NCBI GenBank assembly: GCA_030765605.1
Contig: JAVCCG010000043.1
Span: 1-26,108, forward strand
Origin: Candidatus Alcyoniella australis
GTDB taxonomy: Bacteria > Lernaellota > Lernaellaia > JAVCCG01 > Alcyoniellaceae
Length of the DNA stretch: 26,108 bases
Reading direction: 5' to 3'
Made by a program: the position numbers and the translations under genes. The notes beneath the pieces were generated by a model. The model made no database searches. It saw only the letters and a program-made list of their open reading frames with translations, and had not been told where the DNA came from. Of this stretch, positions 1 to 7,421 are shown piece by piece. The first letter of the stretch is position 1. The number at the start of each line of letters is the position of its first letter.

Positions 1-1641
1 GCGCGCAAAGACCTCGCGGTCGATGAAATGGTGGTAGCCGCCGGTGTCCGAGCCCCAGACCGGGAACCCCAGAAACGAGCTTTGCAACAGGCTGATGATC
101 GCCGAGCGCAGGCCCAAATCGGTGCTCGCGCCCTCGGTGGTCACCGCGCGCGTATCGCCGCCCCAGGGAATGCCGTACTGCTGCGATCCGGCCCAGCTCG
201 AGCGGATGATGTTGACGAAATCGTCGCCCCAGGCTTGCTGCATCGCGTCGTGGAACGTCTTTTGGTAGAGCAGCGGGTAGACGTTGCGCACCTCGAATCC
301 GCTGCGGCCGTCGTAATAATAATCCCAGGGCATGGACGGCTGATCCTCCTCGCCGCGATCGAGCTTCCAGCCCTGGATCCCCTGGCTGGTGACCCACTGC
401 ACGATCTCGTCGCTAAGCCACTGCACGGCCTCGGGATTGGTGAAGTCCAGGTGCGGGTTGCCCTCCTTGACCAGGTAGCCGTTGTGCTGCGCGACCCAGC
501 CCATCTGGCCCGGCTGGTCGCCCACGGCCCAGGGTCCGGCCCACAGCGCGAAGTGGTAGCCGCGCTCGAACAGCGATTGCATCATCGAGTCCGGGTTGGG
601 GAAGCGCACCAGGTCCCAAGCGAACTGCGAATAGCCCGCCTCGCCCGGGCTCCAGGGCCGGTCGACCCAATAGTTGCCCGCCGGGATATCGAGCTGCTCG
701 TACATCAGCAGATCCTCGGCCAGTTGGTAGTTGACCATCACGCCGTCGAGCTCGGCCTGGCCGATGTAGTGATCGTCGCGCCAGCGCCAGTGCAGGAACG
801 CCCATTTCGGCGGCAGGAACGGTCGGCCGGTGAGCGCGGTGTACTCGTTAAGAATTTGATCGTGGGTCGGGCCGTAGAACAGGTAGTAATCCAGCAGCGG
901 ATTGCGTTCGCCGCTGAAGAATTCGAACCACACGCCCTCCGGGTCGCGGCGGCCCACGTCGAACTCGCCGGGGAAGGTCGTATTGACGTACAGCCCGTAG
1001 CCCGCGCTCGAGTGATAGAACGGCGCGTAGATTCCCAAGGTCGGCAAAATCACCATCGGCCAGTTCTGGCCGCGGCGGTTCAGGCCGCCGATCTCCTGCG
1101 GCAGATCCTCGCTGTTGACCGGGTCCCAACAGATGCGCTCGGACAGGCCGTAGATCGCCTCGTCGGGCTCCAATGCCATGGCGTGCCCGGCGGTCAGCCA
1201 GCCCGAGAGGTCGTCGAGCTGCGCGCTGACGTGCACGGTCCTCTCGGTGGTGAACTCGATTTGCAGCGCCATGTTCGAGCCCTCCGAGGTGCGGTAGTAC
1301 AGCGCGGCCGACCGGCCGTTGTCGTCAACCTCAAATCCGAGCAGCATGTCGGGGAAATGCTCGGCCCCCAGGCGCTTGTAGCCAAGCGAACACCACTGGC
1401 CGAACCCGCGCGAGGCCGCAATCCGCTCGCCTGAAGGCGATTGCAGCTCAATGCCCAACGGCTCGAGCTCGATCAGCAGCCGCGCCTGGTCGGTCTGCAA
1501 CAGCAGCGTGCCCTCGTCGGCCTGGTCGTCGTCGTCGTCGTCCACAGCCGCGTCGTCGTCATCGTCGTCAGCCTCGCAGGCGGCAAACGAGCAAGCCGCG
1601 ATTACGACCAGCAGCAACAGCATCAACCCCCAACGCTCCAT
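1..1641 (-). CDS. GH31 family glycosidase lipoprotein (3' end cut by window edge)
   Basis: The visible 547 residues start at ATG 1641, preceded by GGAGGT at 1645-1650. The start MERWGLMLLLLVVIAAC is a lipoprotein signal with lipobox IAAC (Cys17), followed by two runs of six Asp split by AAV, a surface-type linker. The body matches glycoside hydrolase family 31: an N-terminal beta-sandwich, then the (beta/alpha)8 domain with the nucleophile motif GWKLDRGEE (Asp428) and the acid/base motif PWGGDTRA (Asp496). The 68-residue spacing is close to that of known GH31 enzymes, and the motif WGSDTGGY follows. Family members cleave alpha-glucosides, alpha-xylosides and related glycans; the substrate cannot be told here. 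The enzyme is probably anchored in the cell envelope. The reading frame is still open at base 1, so the C-terminal beta domains lie outside the window. Family assignment is firm; specificity is unknown. Confidence 0.9.
   Translation of the reverse strand, partial: MERWGLMLLLLVVIAACSFAACEADDDDDDAAVDDDDDDQADEGTLLLQTDQARLLIELEPLGIELQSPSGERIAASRGFGQWCSLGYKRLGAEHFPDMLLGFEVDDNGRSAALYYRTSEGSNMALQIEFTTERTVHVSAQLDDLSGWLTAGHAMALEPDEAIYGLSERICWDPVNSEDLPQEIGGLNRRGQNWPMVILPTLGIYAPFYHSSAGYGLYVNTTFPGEFDVGRRDPEGVWFEFFSGERNPLLDYYLFYGPTHDQILNEYTALTGRPFLPPKWAFLHWRWRDDHYIGQAELDGVMVNYQLAEDLLMYEQLDIPAGNYWVDRPWSPGEAGYSQFAWDLVRFPNPDSMMQSLFERGYHFALWAGPWAVGDQPGQMGWVAQHNGYLVKEGNPHLDFTNPEAVQWLSDEIVQWVTSQGIQGWKLDRGEEDQPSMPWDYYYDGRSGFEVRNVYPLLYQKTFHDAMQQAWGDDFVNIIRSSWAGSQQYGIPWGGDTRAVTTEGASTDLGLRSAIISLLQSSFLGFPVWGSDTGGYHHFIDREVFAR
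1525..1570 (-). repeat. GAC/GAT triplet repeat encoding an Asp-rich linker
   Basis: Two blocks of GAC/GAT codons, six each, are separated by GCG GCT GTG. They encode the two six-Asp runs just after the lipobox of the GH31 lipoprotein. The tract is prone to slippage, so its length may differ between strains. Confidence 0.85.
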
Positions 1642-1785
1642 CACCACCTCCGATCGCATCAATATACAACCATCGCGATGCCCGATGTATCCAGCGGTTG
1701 ACCTGTACCATCGGCCGGGGCTAATCTCGATTTTAATTGCAACCAAGCTAGATATTTCGCCGAACAAAATCCTTGGAGGGAAGCA
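1642..1785. promoter_or_regulatory. Divergent intergenic region between GH31 and SRPBCC genes
   Basis: These 144 bases separate two divergent genes and must hold both promoters. On the minus strand TATATT at 1666-1661 could be a -10 box, although it would leave a leader of only about 12 bases before the GGAGGT and ATG 1641. On the plus strand TTGACC at 1698-1703 is a good -35 match, but the best -10 at 18-base spacing, TAATCT at 1722-1727, matches poorly. The plus-strand gene has a clear ribosome site, GGAGGG, at 1774-1779. Neither promoter is convincing. Confidence 0.3.
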
Positions 1786-2214
1786 ATGGCGCAACGGGCC
1801 GAAATGTCGATCGAGATCGACGTACCGCCGAAGAAGGTCTACGAGGTAATTTCCGACTTCGCGGCTTACCCCGATTTCCTCAGCGACGTGGCCAGTACGT
1901 CGATCATCAGCCAGGACAAGGACGAGTGGGAGGTCGAGTTCGGCGTCAAGATCATCAAGCAGATCAGCTACACGCTGCGCCTGTGGGGCACGCCGGGCAA
2001 GAGCCTGGACTGGAAACTGGTCAAGGGCTTCATGAAGAAGAACGACGGCGGCTGGGCCCTGGAGTCGCTGGACAAGGGCAAGCGCACCAAGGCGACCTAC
2101 TTCGTGGACGTTGAGTTCGGCTTGATGGTGCCCAAGAAGATCGTCAACACCGTGATGCAGGCCAACTTCCCCACGATGCTCAAGGCGTTCAAGAAACGCT
2201 GCGAAGAGGGCTAA
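1786..2214 (+). CDS. SRPBCC (START/polyketide-cyclase-like) family protein
   Basis: This is a 142-residue soluble protein with no signal peptide. The opening MSIEIDVPPKKVYEVISDFAAYPDF..S is the hallmark start of the SRPBCC/Coq10-RatA fold: a first strand, then the helix pair carrying the 'V..V..DF..YP.F' pattern. A basic, amphipathic C-terminal helix (about residues 118-142, NTVMQANFPTMLKAFKKR) closes the hydrophobic pocket in this family. Members bind hydrophobic ligands; some act in quinone function or polyketide cyclisation, many have no known role. The start ATG 1786 follows GGAGGG at a normal spacing. It stands alone on this strand and is followed three bases later by a hairpin. Fold assignment is good; ligand and role cannot be inferred. 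Confidence 0.85.
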   Translation: MAQRAEMSIEIDVPPKKVYEVISDFAAYPDFLSDVASTSIISQDKDEWEVEFGVKIIKQISYTLRLWGTPGKSLDWKLVKGFMKKNDGGWALESLDKGKRTKATYFVDVEFGLMVPKKIVNTVMQANFPTMLKAFKKRCEEG

Positions 2215-2217
2215 CCG

Positions 2218-2236
2218 GGGCACCTTCGAGGTGCCC
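2218..2236. terminator. Hairpin directly after the SRPBCC gene (GGGCACCT-TCG-AGGTGCCC)
   Basis: An 8-bp perfect stem with a 3-base loop begins four bases after the stop codon at 2212-2214. There is no T-run behind it, so it is not a classical intrinsic terminator. It may stabilise the mRNA 3' end. It is also the palindromic head of the repeat unit described separately. Confidence 0.5.
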
Positions 2237-2297
2237 GGCTTAGAGCCGGAGCAAAGCTCGCATACTTCTCTGGTTATGAACCCACCACCCATTCCGC
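2219..2297. repeat. Imperfect direct repeat, copy 1 (79 bases, palindromic head)
   Basis: This unit starts with the palindrome GGCACCT-TCG-AGGTGCC and ends with AACCCACCACCCATTCCGC. Copy 2 follows immediately and shares the head, the middle AGCTCGC-TACTTCT-TGGT and the tail; copy 1 has about 14 extra bases after the palindrome. The copies differ at scattered positions, so this is an older duplication and not an assembly duplication. Confidence 0.8.
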
Positions 2298-2362
2298 GGC
2301 ACCTTAGAGGTGCCAGCATAGCTCGCGTACTTCTTTGGTCATTAACCCACCACCCATTCCGC
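2298..2362. repeat. Imperfect direct repeat, copy 2 (65 bases, palindromic head)
   Basis: The unit begins with GGCACCT-TAG-AGGTGCC (2298-2314, 7-bp stem, 3-base loop) and ends with the same AACCCACCACCCATTCCGC tail as copy 1. It lies between the convergent SRPBCC and YfhO-like genes. A further palindrome, CCGCG-T-CGCGG at 2359-2369, overlaps its end. Confidence 0.8.
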
Positions 2363-2383
2363 GTCGCGGAGAGGGTAGCTGGG

Positions 2384-4243
2384 CTACGAGTTTGGTCCGC
2401 TCGCGAGTTTTGTGGCAGCTCCAAGCTGCCTTCGTGTTCGGCGCCAAAAGACCAGCCAAGCTGCCAGCGCCAGCCAGGTCAGGCCGCTGATTATCAATCC
2501 GATTAACGTAGGCCACGGCCGGTAGATCAGCCGCACATCGAACGCTCCGGCCCGCTCGATCTTGAGCGTCAGCAGGTCCGCGTCGGTCAACGTTACGCCC
2601 GCGGGCTGATCCACGCGCCACCAGCGGTCGCGGTTTTGATTGATCGTCACCAGCGCCGGTCCCGCCAGCATTCCGCTGATCCGGATCGAGTTCGAGCGCA
2701 GTTCAAGAGCATCGACCACGCCTGCTGCGGGCGGGTCGACAAACGCCTCGCCGCGGTAGAGCGCGTTGGCCGCGATCTTGTCGTTAAGGTCGATCACGTA
2801 GCGCGGCTGCGCGTGCTCGGGCAGCAATACGTCGCCGTCCCAGTCGATGGTTCCCACGTTGCGCAGCAGGTTGAAGTACTGGTGCGAGCGCGGGCTGCGC
2901 GGCGATCCGCGCCCCATCTGCGTATCGCCCGACACCTGGTAGAACTCGGGTTCGCGGGCCTGATCGGGCAGCGGGTTGGTGAAGAACTCGTCGTAGATCG
3001 GCCGATGCAGGTAGCCGATCCAGAGCACCGCGACCACGGCCAGGGCTGCCGCGGGCACGGTGAGCTGCCGCGACCAGCCGGCCGAGCGTAGCGAAGGCAC
3101 GCCGCCCGAGGCCAGCACAACAACCGGCCAGAGCAGGAAGAAGTTAAACAGCTGGAACGGCATGTGCATCGAGCTGAAAAACGGCACGCGCCACAGCGCG
3201 GCGAACAGGTCGATCGGGGCGAAGGGCCCCAGGCAAATCCAGGCCGCGATCAACAGCAGCAGCAGCTCGTTGGCGCTGCGTTTGATGCCGGAGAACAGCA
3301 CTCCGGCTGCGGCCAGGCCCAGGCCCAACGGCCCCACGCTTAGCGGCCAGTTCATCAGATCGCGGTAGCCGCACAGCGCCAGGCCCATCTCGCGCAGCCC
3401 CATGTAGAACTGCGGGGTGCCGCCGCGGGTCAGCTCGGCGTAGAGGTCGTACGACTCGACCGTGCGCGAGTTCTGCCGCAGGATCTCGATCATCGGCGCC
3501 AGCCGTCCGGCCATCAACAGCGCGGCCAGCCCCAACCCCAGCCCCAGTCCCAGTGTGCGCCAGGGTCGCACCCGGCGATCGACAATCGACTGCGACAGGT
3601 CCAGCAGCAGCGCGGCCAGCCCGAGGAAGAGCACAATTACCTCGAAGCCCAGACCAAGCTGAGTCAGAATCAGCGCCAGGGTCAGGCCCAGGCCGATGAT
3701 CGCCGCGCGGCGACGCGGGATCAGCTCGATAAACAGAAACGCCCAGGGCGTGAGCAGGAATAAAAATTTGACGTAGAAACCGAAAGCCATACGTCCAGTG
3801 GTCCAGCCCGAAAGCACCAGCAGAGCGCCCGCAGCCGCGGCTCCGGCCGGATGCGCTCCGCGCCGCAATCTGCAGAACAGGTAGGTCCCCCAGGCGCCGA
3901 GCAGGTGCAGCAGCAGCAGGTTGAGCTTCATGCCCAGCCGCTCGCCGAGAACCAGGGAGCTGAGCACCAGCGGCGAGAGTGAGCCGTCCTGTGGATTGCC
4001 GATTAAGGGGTAGCCGCCGCCGAGGAAGTAGGTGCGCAGGGGGAAGGCCCCTTGGTCGAGGATCGCTTGGCGGAATAGGTGGTCGTAGCTGGCGATCTGC
4101 AGCCAGTCGTGGGAGCGGAACGCCTCGGGGTTGAGCTGGGCGTCCCAGGGCAGAAATACGCCGCCGACGAAGAGCGTCACCACCACGGTCAGCAGGGCCA
4201 GGGCGATGTAGTCGTTGCGCTCGAGGGTCTGCCGGGAGGGCAC
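2384..4243 (-). CDS. YfhO-like multi-spanning membrane protein (GT-C fold type)
   Basis: This 619-residue protein has roughly a dozen hydrophobic segments, starting near residues 12-30, and a C-terminal extracytoplasmic region (about 420-575) before a last membrane helix near 578-600. The first periplasmic loop ends in a Gly/Pro-rich stretch (GGGYPLIGNPQDGSLSPL), and the late soluble part contains NQNRDRWWRVDQPAG. Both are typical of the YfhO/bacterial membrane protein family, which has a GT-C glycosyltransferase architecture and, in Firmicutes, is tied to glycosylation of cell-wall polymers. The GTG start at 4243 abuts the TAG of the upstream gene, so the two are one transcription unit. The last 15 or so codons run through a palindrome of the local repeat family (2414-2430), which may have replaced the original C-terminus. 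Function as a glycosyltransferase is family inference. Confidence 0.75.
   Translation of the reverse strand: MPSRQTLERNDYIALALLTVVVTLFVGGVFLPWDAQLNPEAFRSHDWLQIASYDHLFRQAILDQGAFPLRTYFLGGGYPLIGNPQDGSLSPLVLSSLVLGERLGMKLNLLLLHLLGAWGTYLFCRLRRGAHPAGAAAAGALLVLSGWTTGRMAFGFYVKFLFLLTPWAFLFIELIPRRRAAIIGLGLTLALILTQLGLGFEVIVLFLGLAALLLDLSQSIVDRRVRPWRTLGLGLGLGLAALLMAGRLAPMIEILRQNSRTVESYDLYAELTRGGTPQFYMGLREMGLALCGYRDLMNWPLSVGPLGLGLAAAGVLFSGIKRSANELLLLLIAAWICLGPFAPIDLFAALWRVPFFSSMHMPFQLFNFFLLWPVVVLASGGVPSLRSAGWSRQLTVPAAALAVVAVLWIGYLHRPIYDEFFTNPLPDQAREPEFYQVSGDTQMGRGSPRSPRSHQYFNLLRNVGTIDWDGDVLLPEHAQPRYVIDLNDKIAANALYRGEAFVDPPAAGVVDALELRSNSIRISGMLAGPALVTINQNRDRWWRVDQPAGVTLTDADLLTLKIERAGAFDVRLIYRPWPTLIGLIISGLTWLALAAWLVFWRRTRRQLGAATKLASGPNS
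2414..2430. repeat. Palindrome GGCAGCT-CCA-AGCTGCC inside the 3' end of the YfhO-like gene
   Basis: This has a 7-bp stem and 3-base loop, the same geometry as the palindromes at 2298-2314 and 12407-12423. It encodes residues R-Q-L-G-A-A near the C-terminus of the YfhO-like protein. Confidence 0.7.
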
Positions 4244-5449
4244 CTACTTGGCCTTGATCGTCTTCTCGGTCTTGGCGAGCTTGCGGCGCAACGACTTGGC
4301 GGTCTTGGTGTCGCCGTGGGGAGACCCTTGGAGCTTGACGAATTGGCGGAAGTCGTCGCGCAGTTGGGCGATCAGCTCGTCGCGCCGATCATAGAGCCGC
4401 TTGAGCGGCCGCTTGATTCGCTTCTCCTGCAAATAGGCGACGAGCAGCGGCAGCACGATCGTGGTGTCGGCGTAGCAGACCACGGCGTTGGGCAGCATCT
4501 CCGGGTCGATCTTGCTCCAGGAGACCGCCTCGTGGGGCGTTGCGCCGGAGAGCCCGCCGGTGTCGGGCCGCGCGTCGGTGACCTGAATGAAGTAGTCGTG
4601 ACCCTTAAGCTTGAACCCGAGGATCTCCTGCAACTGCGGCTCGGTCTGCAACATAAAGTTCTTGGGCGATCCGCCGCCCCAGATCACCACCGCGCTTTTG
4701 GAATAGTGTTTCTTGGCCTCGTAGACAATGCCCGTGGTCTCGTTGACGTCGATCGCCGGGTCGATCTGGATCTTGCCGCCGACCAGGTTCCACGAGGCAA
4801 TGTCCATGCCGATGGTCGAGTCGCCAGGGCTCGAGGTGTAGACCGGCACGCCGCACTCGTGGGCCGCGACCAGCATCGAGCAATCGGTCTTTACCTCCCG
4901 CTCGAGCATTTTTTCCTTGGCCCATTTGCCCAGCAGGTAGTGCAGTCGGGCGGTTCCCAGCCGGGTCTCGAGTTCGGGATTATTGAGAAATCCGGTGGTG
5001 TCGTTATCGGTGTTGATCAGCACGCGATAGTCCATCAGCACGTCGTAGATCCGCACCACGCCCTCGCGGTGCAGCTGGCAGTCGTTGACGTGCGGCGTTC
5101 CGCGGTGCAGTTCGTAGCCCAGGGCGAAGTGCAGATCGTGATACAGGTTGGCGCCGGTGCTGACGATCCAGTCGATCAGCCCGGCCCTGATCAGCGGCAC
5201 GATGCAGGTTCCGCCGAGCCCCGCCGGGGTCAGCGCGCCGGTGAACGACATGCCGATCACCACATTCGGGTCGGAGAGCTTGGCCTCGAACAGGTCGCAA
5301 ATTTCGCGTATTCTTGCGGAGTTATACGCCTGGAAGGCCGTCTGGATCAGCTCGGCGACGCTCAGGCCTTTCCGTAGCGGCTCGCTGGTGATCCGCGGAC
5401 CCGCGAGCAGCGCGGTTCTCATTACGCTCGGTTTTCTGCTGCCGCCCAT
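4244..5449 (-). CDS. Deoxyhypusine synthase-like protein (bacterial DHS family)
   Basis: The protein has 401 residues from ATG 5449, chosen because AGGGAAGGGA lies just upstream; an in-frame ATG at 5539 would add 30 poorly conserved residues. The DHS fold is recognisable along the whole length: SFTGALTPAG near residue 68, STGANLYHDLH near 97, the Rossmann segment VVIWGGGSPKNF near 254, and GATPHEAVSWSKI near 302. Lys313 in that last motif aligns with the lysine that forms the enzyme-substrate intermediate in human DHS. In eukaryotes and archaea DHS uses NAD and spermidine to modify initiation factor 5A. Bacteria lack that factor, so the bacterial homologues probably act on free amines in polyamine synthesis. 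A basic tail (about 343-401, rich in K/R) is additional. The YfhO-like gene follows without a gap. Family is certain; substrate is not. Confidence 0.88.
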   Translation of the reverse strand: MGGSRKPSVMRTALLAGPRITSEPLRKGLSVAELIQTAFQAYNSARIREICDLFEAKLSDPNVVIGMSFTGALTPAGLGGTCIVPLIRAGLIDWIVSTGANLYHDLHFALGYELHRGTPHVNDCQLHREGVVRIYDVLMDYRVLINTDNDTTGFLNNPELETRLGTARLHYLLGKWAKEKMLEREVKTDCSMLVAAHECGVPVYTSSPGDSTIGMDIASWNLVGGKIQIDPAIDVNETTGIVYEAKKHYSKSAVVIWGGGSPKNFMLQTEPQLQEILGFKLKGHDYFIQVTDARPDTGGLSGATPHEAVSWSKIDPEMLPNAVVCYADTTIVLPLLVAYLQEKRIKRPLKRLYDRRDELIAQLRDDFRQFVKLQGSPHGDTKTAKSLRRKLAKTEKTIKAK

Positions 5450-5659
5450 TTGCGTCCCTTCCCTGATGTTGCCTGCGAATTTTAACGCAACGTCCGGCCG
5501 TTGACCAATCAATGAGCTATGCGGTGAACCATGCATCACGACGCGCGTACCGTGCGCCGTAACGCGATCGGTATTCCGATTTGGCTAAGCAGGCCGTCGA
5601 TAATCGGATTTTGGCCGCAGCACGGATCGTTGGATTACGACCATGGCGCTGCGCGAGTT
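5450..5659. other. Intergenic region between SufB-like and DHS-like genes
   Basis: About 210 bases lie between two genes on the minus strand. A small inverted repeat ATCGG-TATT-CCGAT is present around 5567-5580 but has no T-run. I see no convincing promoter, tRNA or small gene. The upstream in-frame extension of the DHS-like gene occupies 5450-5539 if the longer start is used. Confidence 0.4.
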
Positions 5660-6598
5660 TTACGGCCGCTTTAGCAGCCCGTCGATGATCAGGTCGGCGG
5701 CGTCGTCCTCGTTCAGGCCGCGCGCCATCAGCGTCTCGAGCTGTTTGCTGTCCACGCTGCCGATGGCCGCCTCGTGGGTCACGTGGGCCTTGGGGTGACG
5801 GACTTCGACCACCGGCACGGCCATGGCCACGGCGTGGTCCATTACGATCTCTTTGCAGTCCACGTGTCCGCGGCAGCCTGCGGCAGTGGCGGTCAGCGTA
5901 TTGCGGATCTCGGCCCGGGCGTTGTCGCGCACCGCGATGTGCGAGGTGAGCACGCCGCGCGCGTCCTCGCCCACCAGGTGGCCGATCTCGTTGAGCCTAA
6001 TCCGGTCGTGGCCGAAGCCCTTGATCCGCGCTGTCATCTCCATCACCGAGCGCGCGTGGCAGGTGGTCTCGTACTCGATGTCCAGCTCGCCCACGCGCCC
6101 CTTGACCAGTTCGAACTCGGTTTTAAAGCGCGCGCCCTCGTGCAAGGTGACCTTGGCCTTGGGCACCACCCGCGTGCCGCCGGAATCGCCGTGCACGTGG
6201 CGCTCGAGGTACGAGTAGCTCGCATTGCGCCCCACCGAAATCTCGGCGTCCATCAGGTGCTCGATCTGCTTGGCGTTGGGAAAAGTGCAGTGCGCCAGCA
6301 CCGCGACCTGCGCGCGGTCCTCGATATTGACGTGCATCACGATCCGCTGCACGCCGGTCTCGGGCATCAGGCCGAAGCACATGTGCACCGGCTTCTCGAT
6401 CTGCGTCCCCTCGTGCACACGCATCCAGATCTCAACGCCCTGGTCCAGTTGTTCGGCTTTGATCTCGAGTCCGGGGACCATTTTCGAGCCGAGCACCTCA
6501 TTGCCGTGCACCACCACGTAGGCCGCATCCTCGGCCAGGTCGTCGTGGCGCTGGTAGTCGATCGATTGGTAGATGCGCTCGATGGTCTGCTCGCTCAT
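5660..6598 (-). CDS. SufB/SufD-family Fe-S assembly scaffold, short SmsB type
   Basis: The protein has 312 residues from ATG 6598, whose first bases overlap the TGA of the sufC-like gene (ATGA), so the two are translationally coupled. It lacks the long N-terminal region of classical SufB and has the length of the archaeal/anaerobe SufB partner. The parallel beta-helix core ends in a well-conserved block: Cys248 in GHVDCKEI and His275-Glu276 in HVTHEAAIG, which line up with E. coli SufB Cys405, His433 and Glu434, the residues used to build the cluster. It ends with the typical helix pair TLMARGLNEDDAADLIIDGLL. With SufC it should form a C2B2 complex that assembles Fe-S clusters. No sufS, sufU or sufD is present nearby, which fits the minimal SMS-type system. 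The longer upstream ORF start is rejected because it lies inside the sufC-like gene. Confidence 0.88.
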   Translation of the reverse strand: MSEQTIERIYQSIDYQRHDDLAEDAAYVVVHGNEVLGSKMVPGLEIKAEQLDQGVEIWMRVHEGTQIEKPVHMCFGLMPETGVQRIVMHVNIEDRAQVAVLAHCTFPNAKQIEHLMDAEISVGRNASYSYLERHVHGDSGGTRVVPKAKVTLHEGARFKTEFELVKGRVGELDIEYETTCHARSVMEMTARIKGFGHDRIRLNEIGHLVGEDARGVLTSHIAVRDNARAEIRNTLTATAAGCRGHVDCKEIVMDHAVAMAVPVVEVRHPKAHVTHEAAIGSVDSKQLETLMARGLNEDDAADLIIDGLLKRP

Positions 6599-7329
6599 TG
6601 CCCGGCCCCCTTGATCGGCGCGTTTTTGTGGTCGCACGGCCGACAGCGGTCCTTGAAGTACAGCCCGATCTTGTCCACCGATCCGCGGTCGATCAGCTTG
6701 CCGCAGCACATCAGGAACGCGTGTTCGGCCTGTTCGAGCACGGCCAGCGAGTGGGTGATCATGATTACGGTGGCGCCGTCGGTCTTGAGCGTACGCAACG
6801 CGTCGAAGATCCGCTGCAGCGCGTCGACGTCGATCCCCGAGTCCGGCTCGTCCATCAGCACCAAGCGCGGCCGCATCGCCAAAATCGAGGCCAGCTCGAT
6901 CCGCTTGCGCTCGCCGCCGCTGAGCGTCTTATCCGCGGCGCGCCCGGCGTAGAGTGCCGGGTCGAGCCCCACGGCCTCGAGCGAGCGGTTCAGCATTTCA
7001 TCGGACTTGTCGCGGGCGGCGGCCAAAATGAAGCTGCGTACGCTCAGCCCCTCGAAGCGCGCCGGTTCCTGCCAGCCCAGGGTGATCCCGCGCCGCGCGC
7101 GTTCGTCGATGGGCAGCCCGCGTAGCGACTCGCCGTCAAAGGTCATCTCGCCGCTGTAATCGCGATAGCCGCTCAGACCCATGATCGTATTGGCCAGGGT
7201 CGATTTACCCGCGCCGTTGGGGCCGATAATCGCGTGCACGTGCCCCTCCCAAAACTCGACCGACAGCCCGTCGAGCACCGGCTTGCCGCCCAGTTTCAGC
7301 GCCAGGTCTTTGATCTCGAGGATCGCCAT
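6595..7329 (-). CDS. sufC: SufC-like ABC ATPase of the Fe-S assembly scaffold (SmsC type)
   Basis: This 244-residue cytoplasmic ATPase carries a complete ABC domain: Walker A GPNGAGKST (36-44), Q-loop around GWQEPARF (85-92), signature LSGGERKR (136-143), Walker B LVLMDEP (156-162) and the H-loop His193 in MITHS. EPDSGIDVDAL after Walker B is characteristic of SufC rather than of transporter ATPases. There is no transmembrane partner; the next gene, overlapping by 4 bases, is the SufB-type scaffold. Beyond the ABC fold the C-terminus adds about 35 residues containing MCCGKL and a CxxC pair (Cys229, Cys232), not found in E. coli SufC as I remember it. The start ATG 7329 has GGAGAGG seven bases upstream. 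Confident family call; the role of the cysteine tail is unknown. Confidence 0.92.
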   Translation of the reverse strand: MAILEIKDLALKLGGKPVLDGLSVEFWEGHVHAIIGPNGAGKSTLANTIMGLSGYRDYSGEMTFDGESLRGLPIDERARRGITLGWQEPARFEGLSVRSFILAAARDKSDEMLNRSLEAVGLDPALYAGRAADKTLSGGERKRIELASILAMRPRLVLMDEPDSGIDVDALQRIFDALRTLKTDGATVIMITHSLAVLEQAEHAFLMCCGKLIDRGSVDKIGLYFKDRCRPCDHKNAPIKGAGQ

Positions 7330-7421
7330 AACCTCTCCATCAATATTTCTTGGCGTGCGCCGGATGCGCAGCGTCAGGTTCGATTATCAGCCCATTAGCG
7401 ATGCTGAAAATATGATATCGA

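Noticed and set aside
28-1434. A long plus-strand open frame opposite the GH31 gene.
   Set aside because: It has low-complexity Ala/Val/Arg composition and no domain. The minus strand has the lipobox, ribosome site and both GH31 catalytic motifs.
2215-2383. A CRISPR array, because direct repeats are adjacent.
   Set aside because: There are only two imperfect, unequal copies with no spacers between them and no cas genes.
2231-2506. A 91-codon plus-strand frame across the repeat patch.
   Set aside because: It is built from the two repeat copies and the antisense of the YfhO-like 3' end, with no ribosome site or family.
4079-5377. A 432-codon plus-strand frame opposite the DHS-like gene.
   Set aside because: It is a codon-bias shadow; the opposite frame carries the full DHS motif series.
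5774-6952. A 392-codon plus-strand frame rich in His and Val.
   Set aside because: It spans the antisense of two overlapping real genes (SufB and SufC types) and matches no family.
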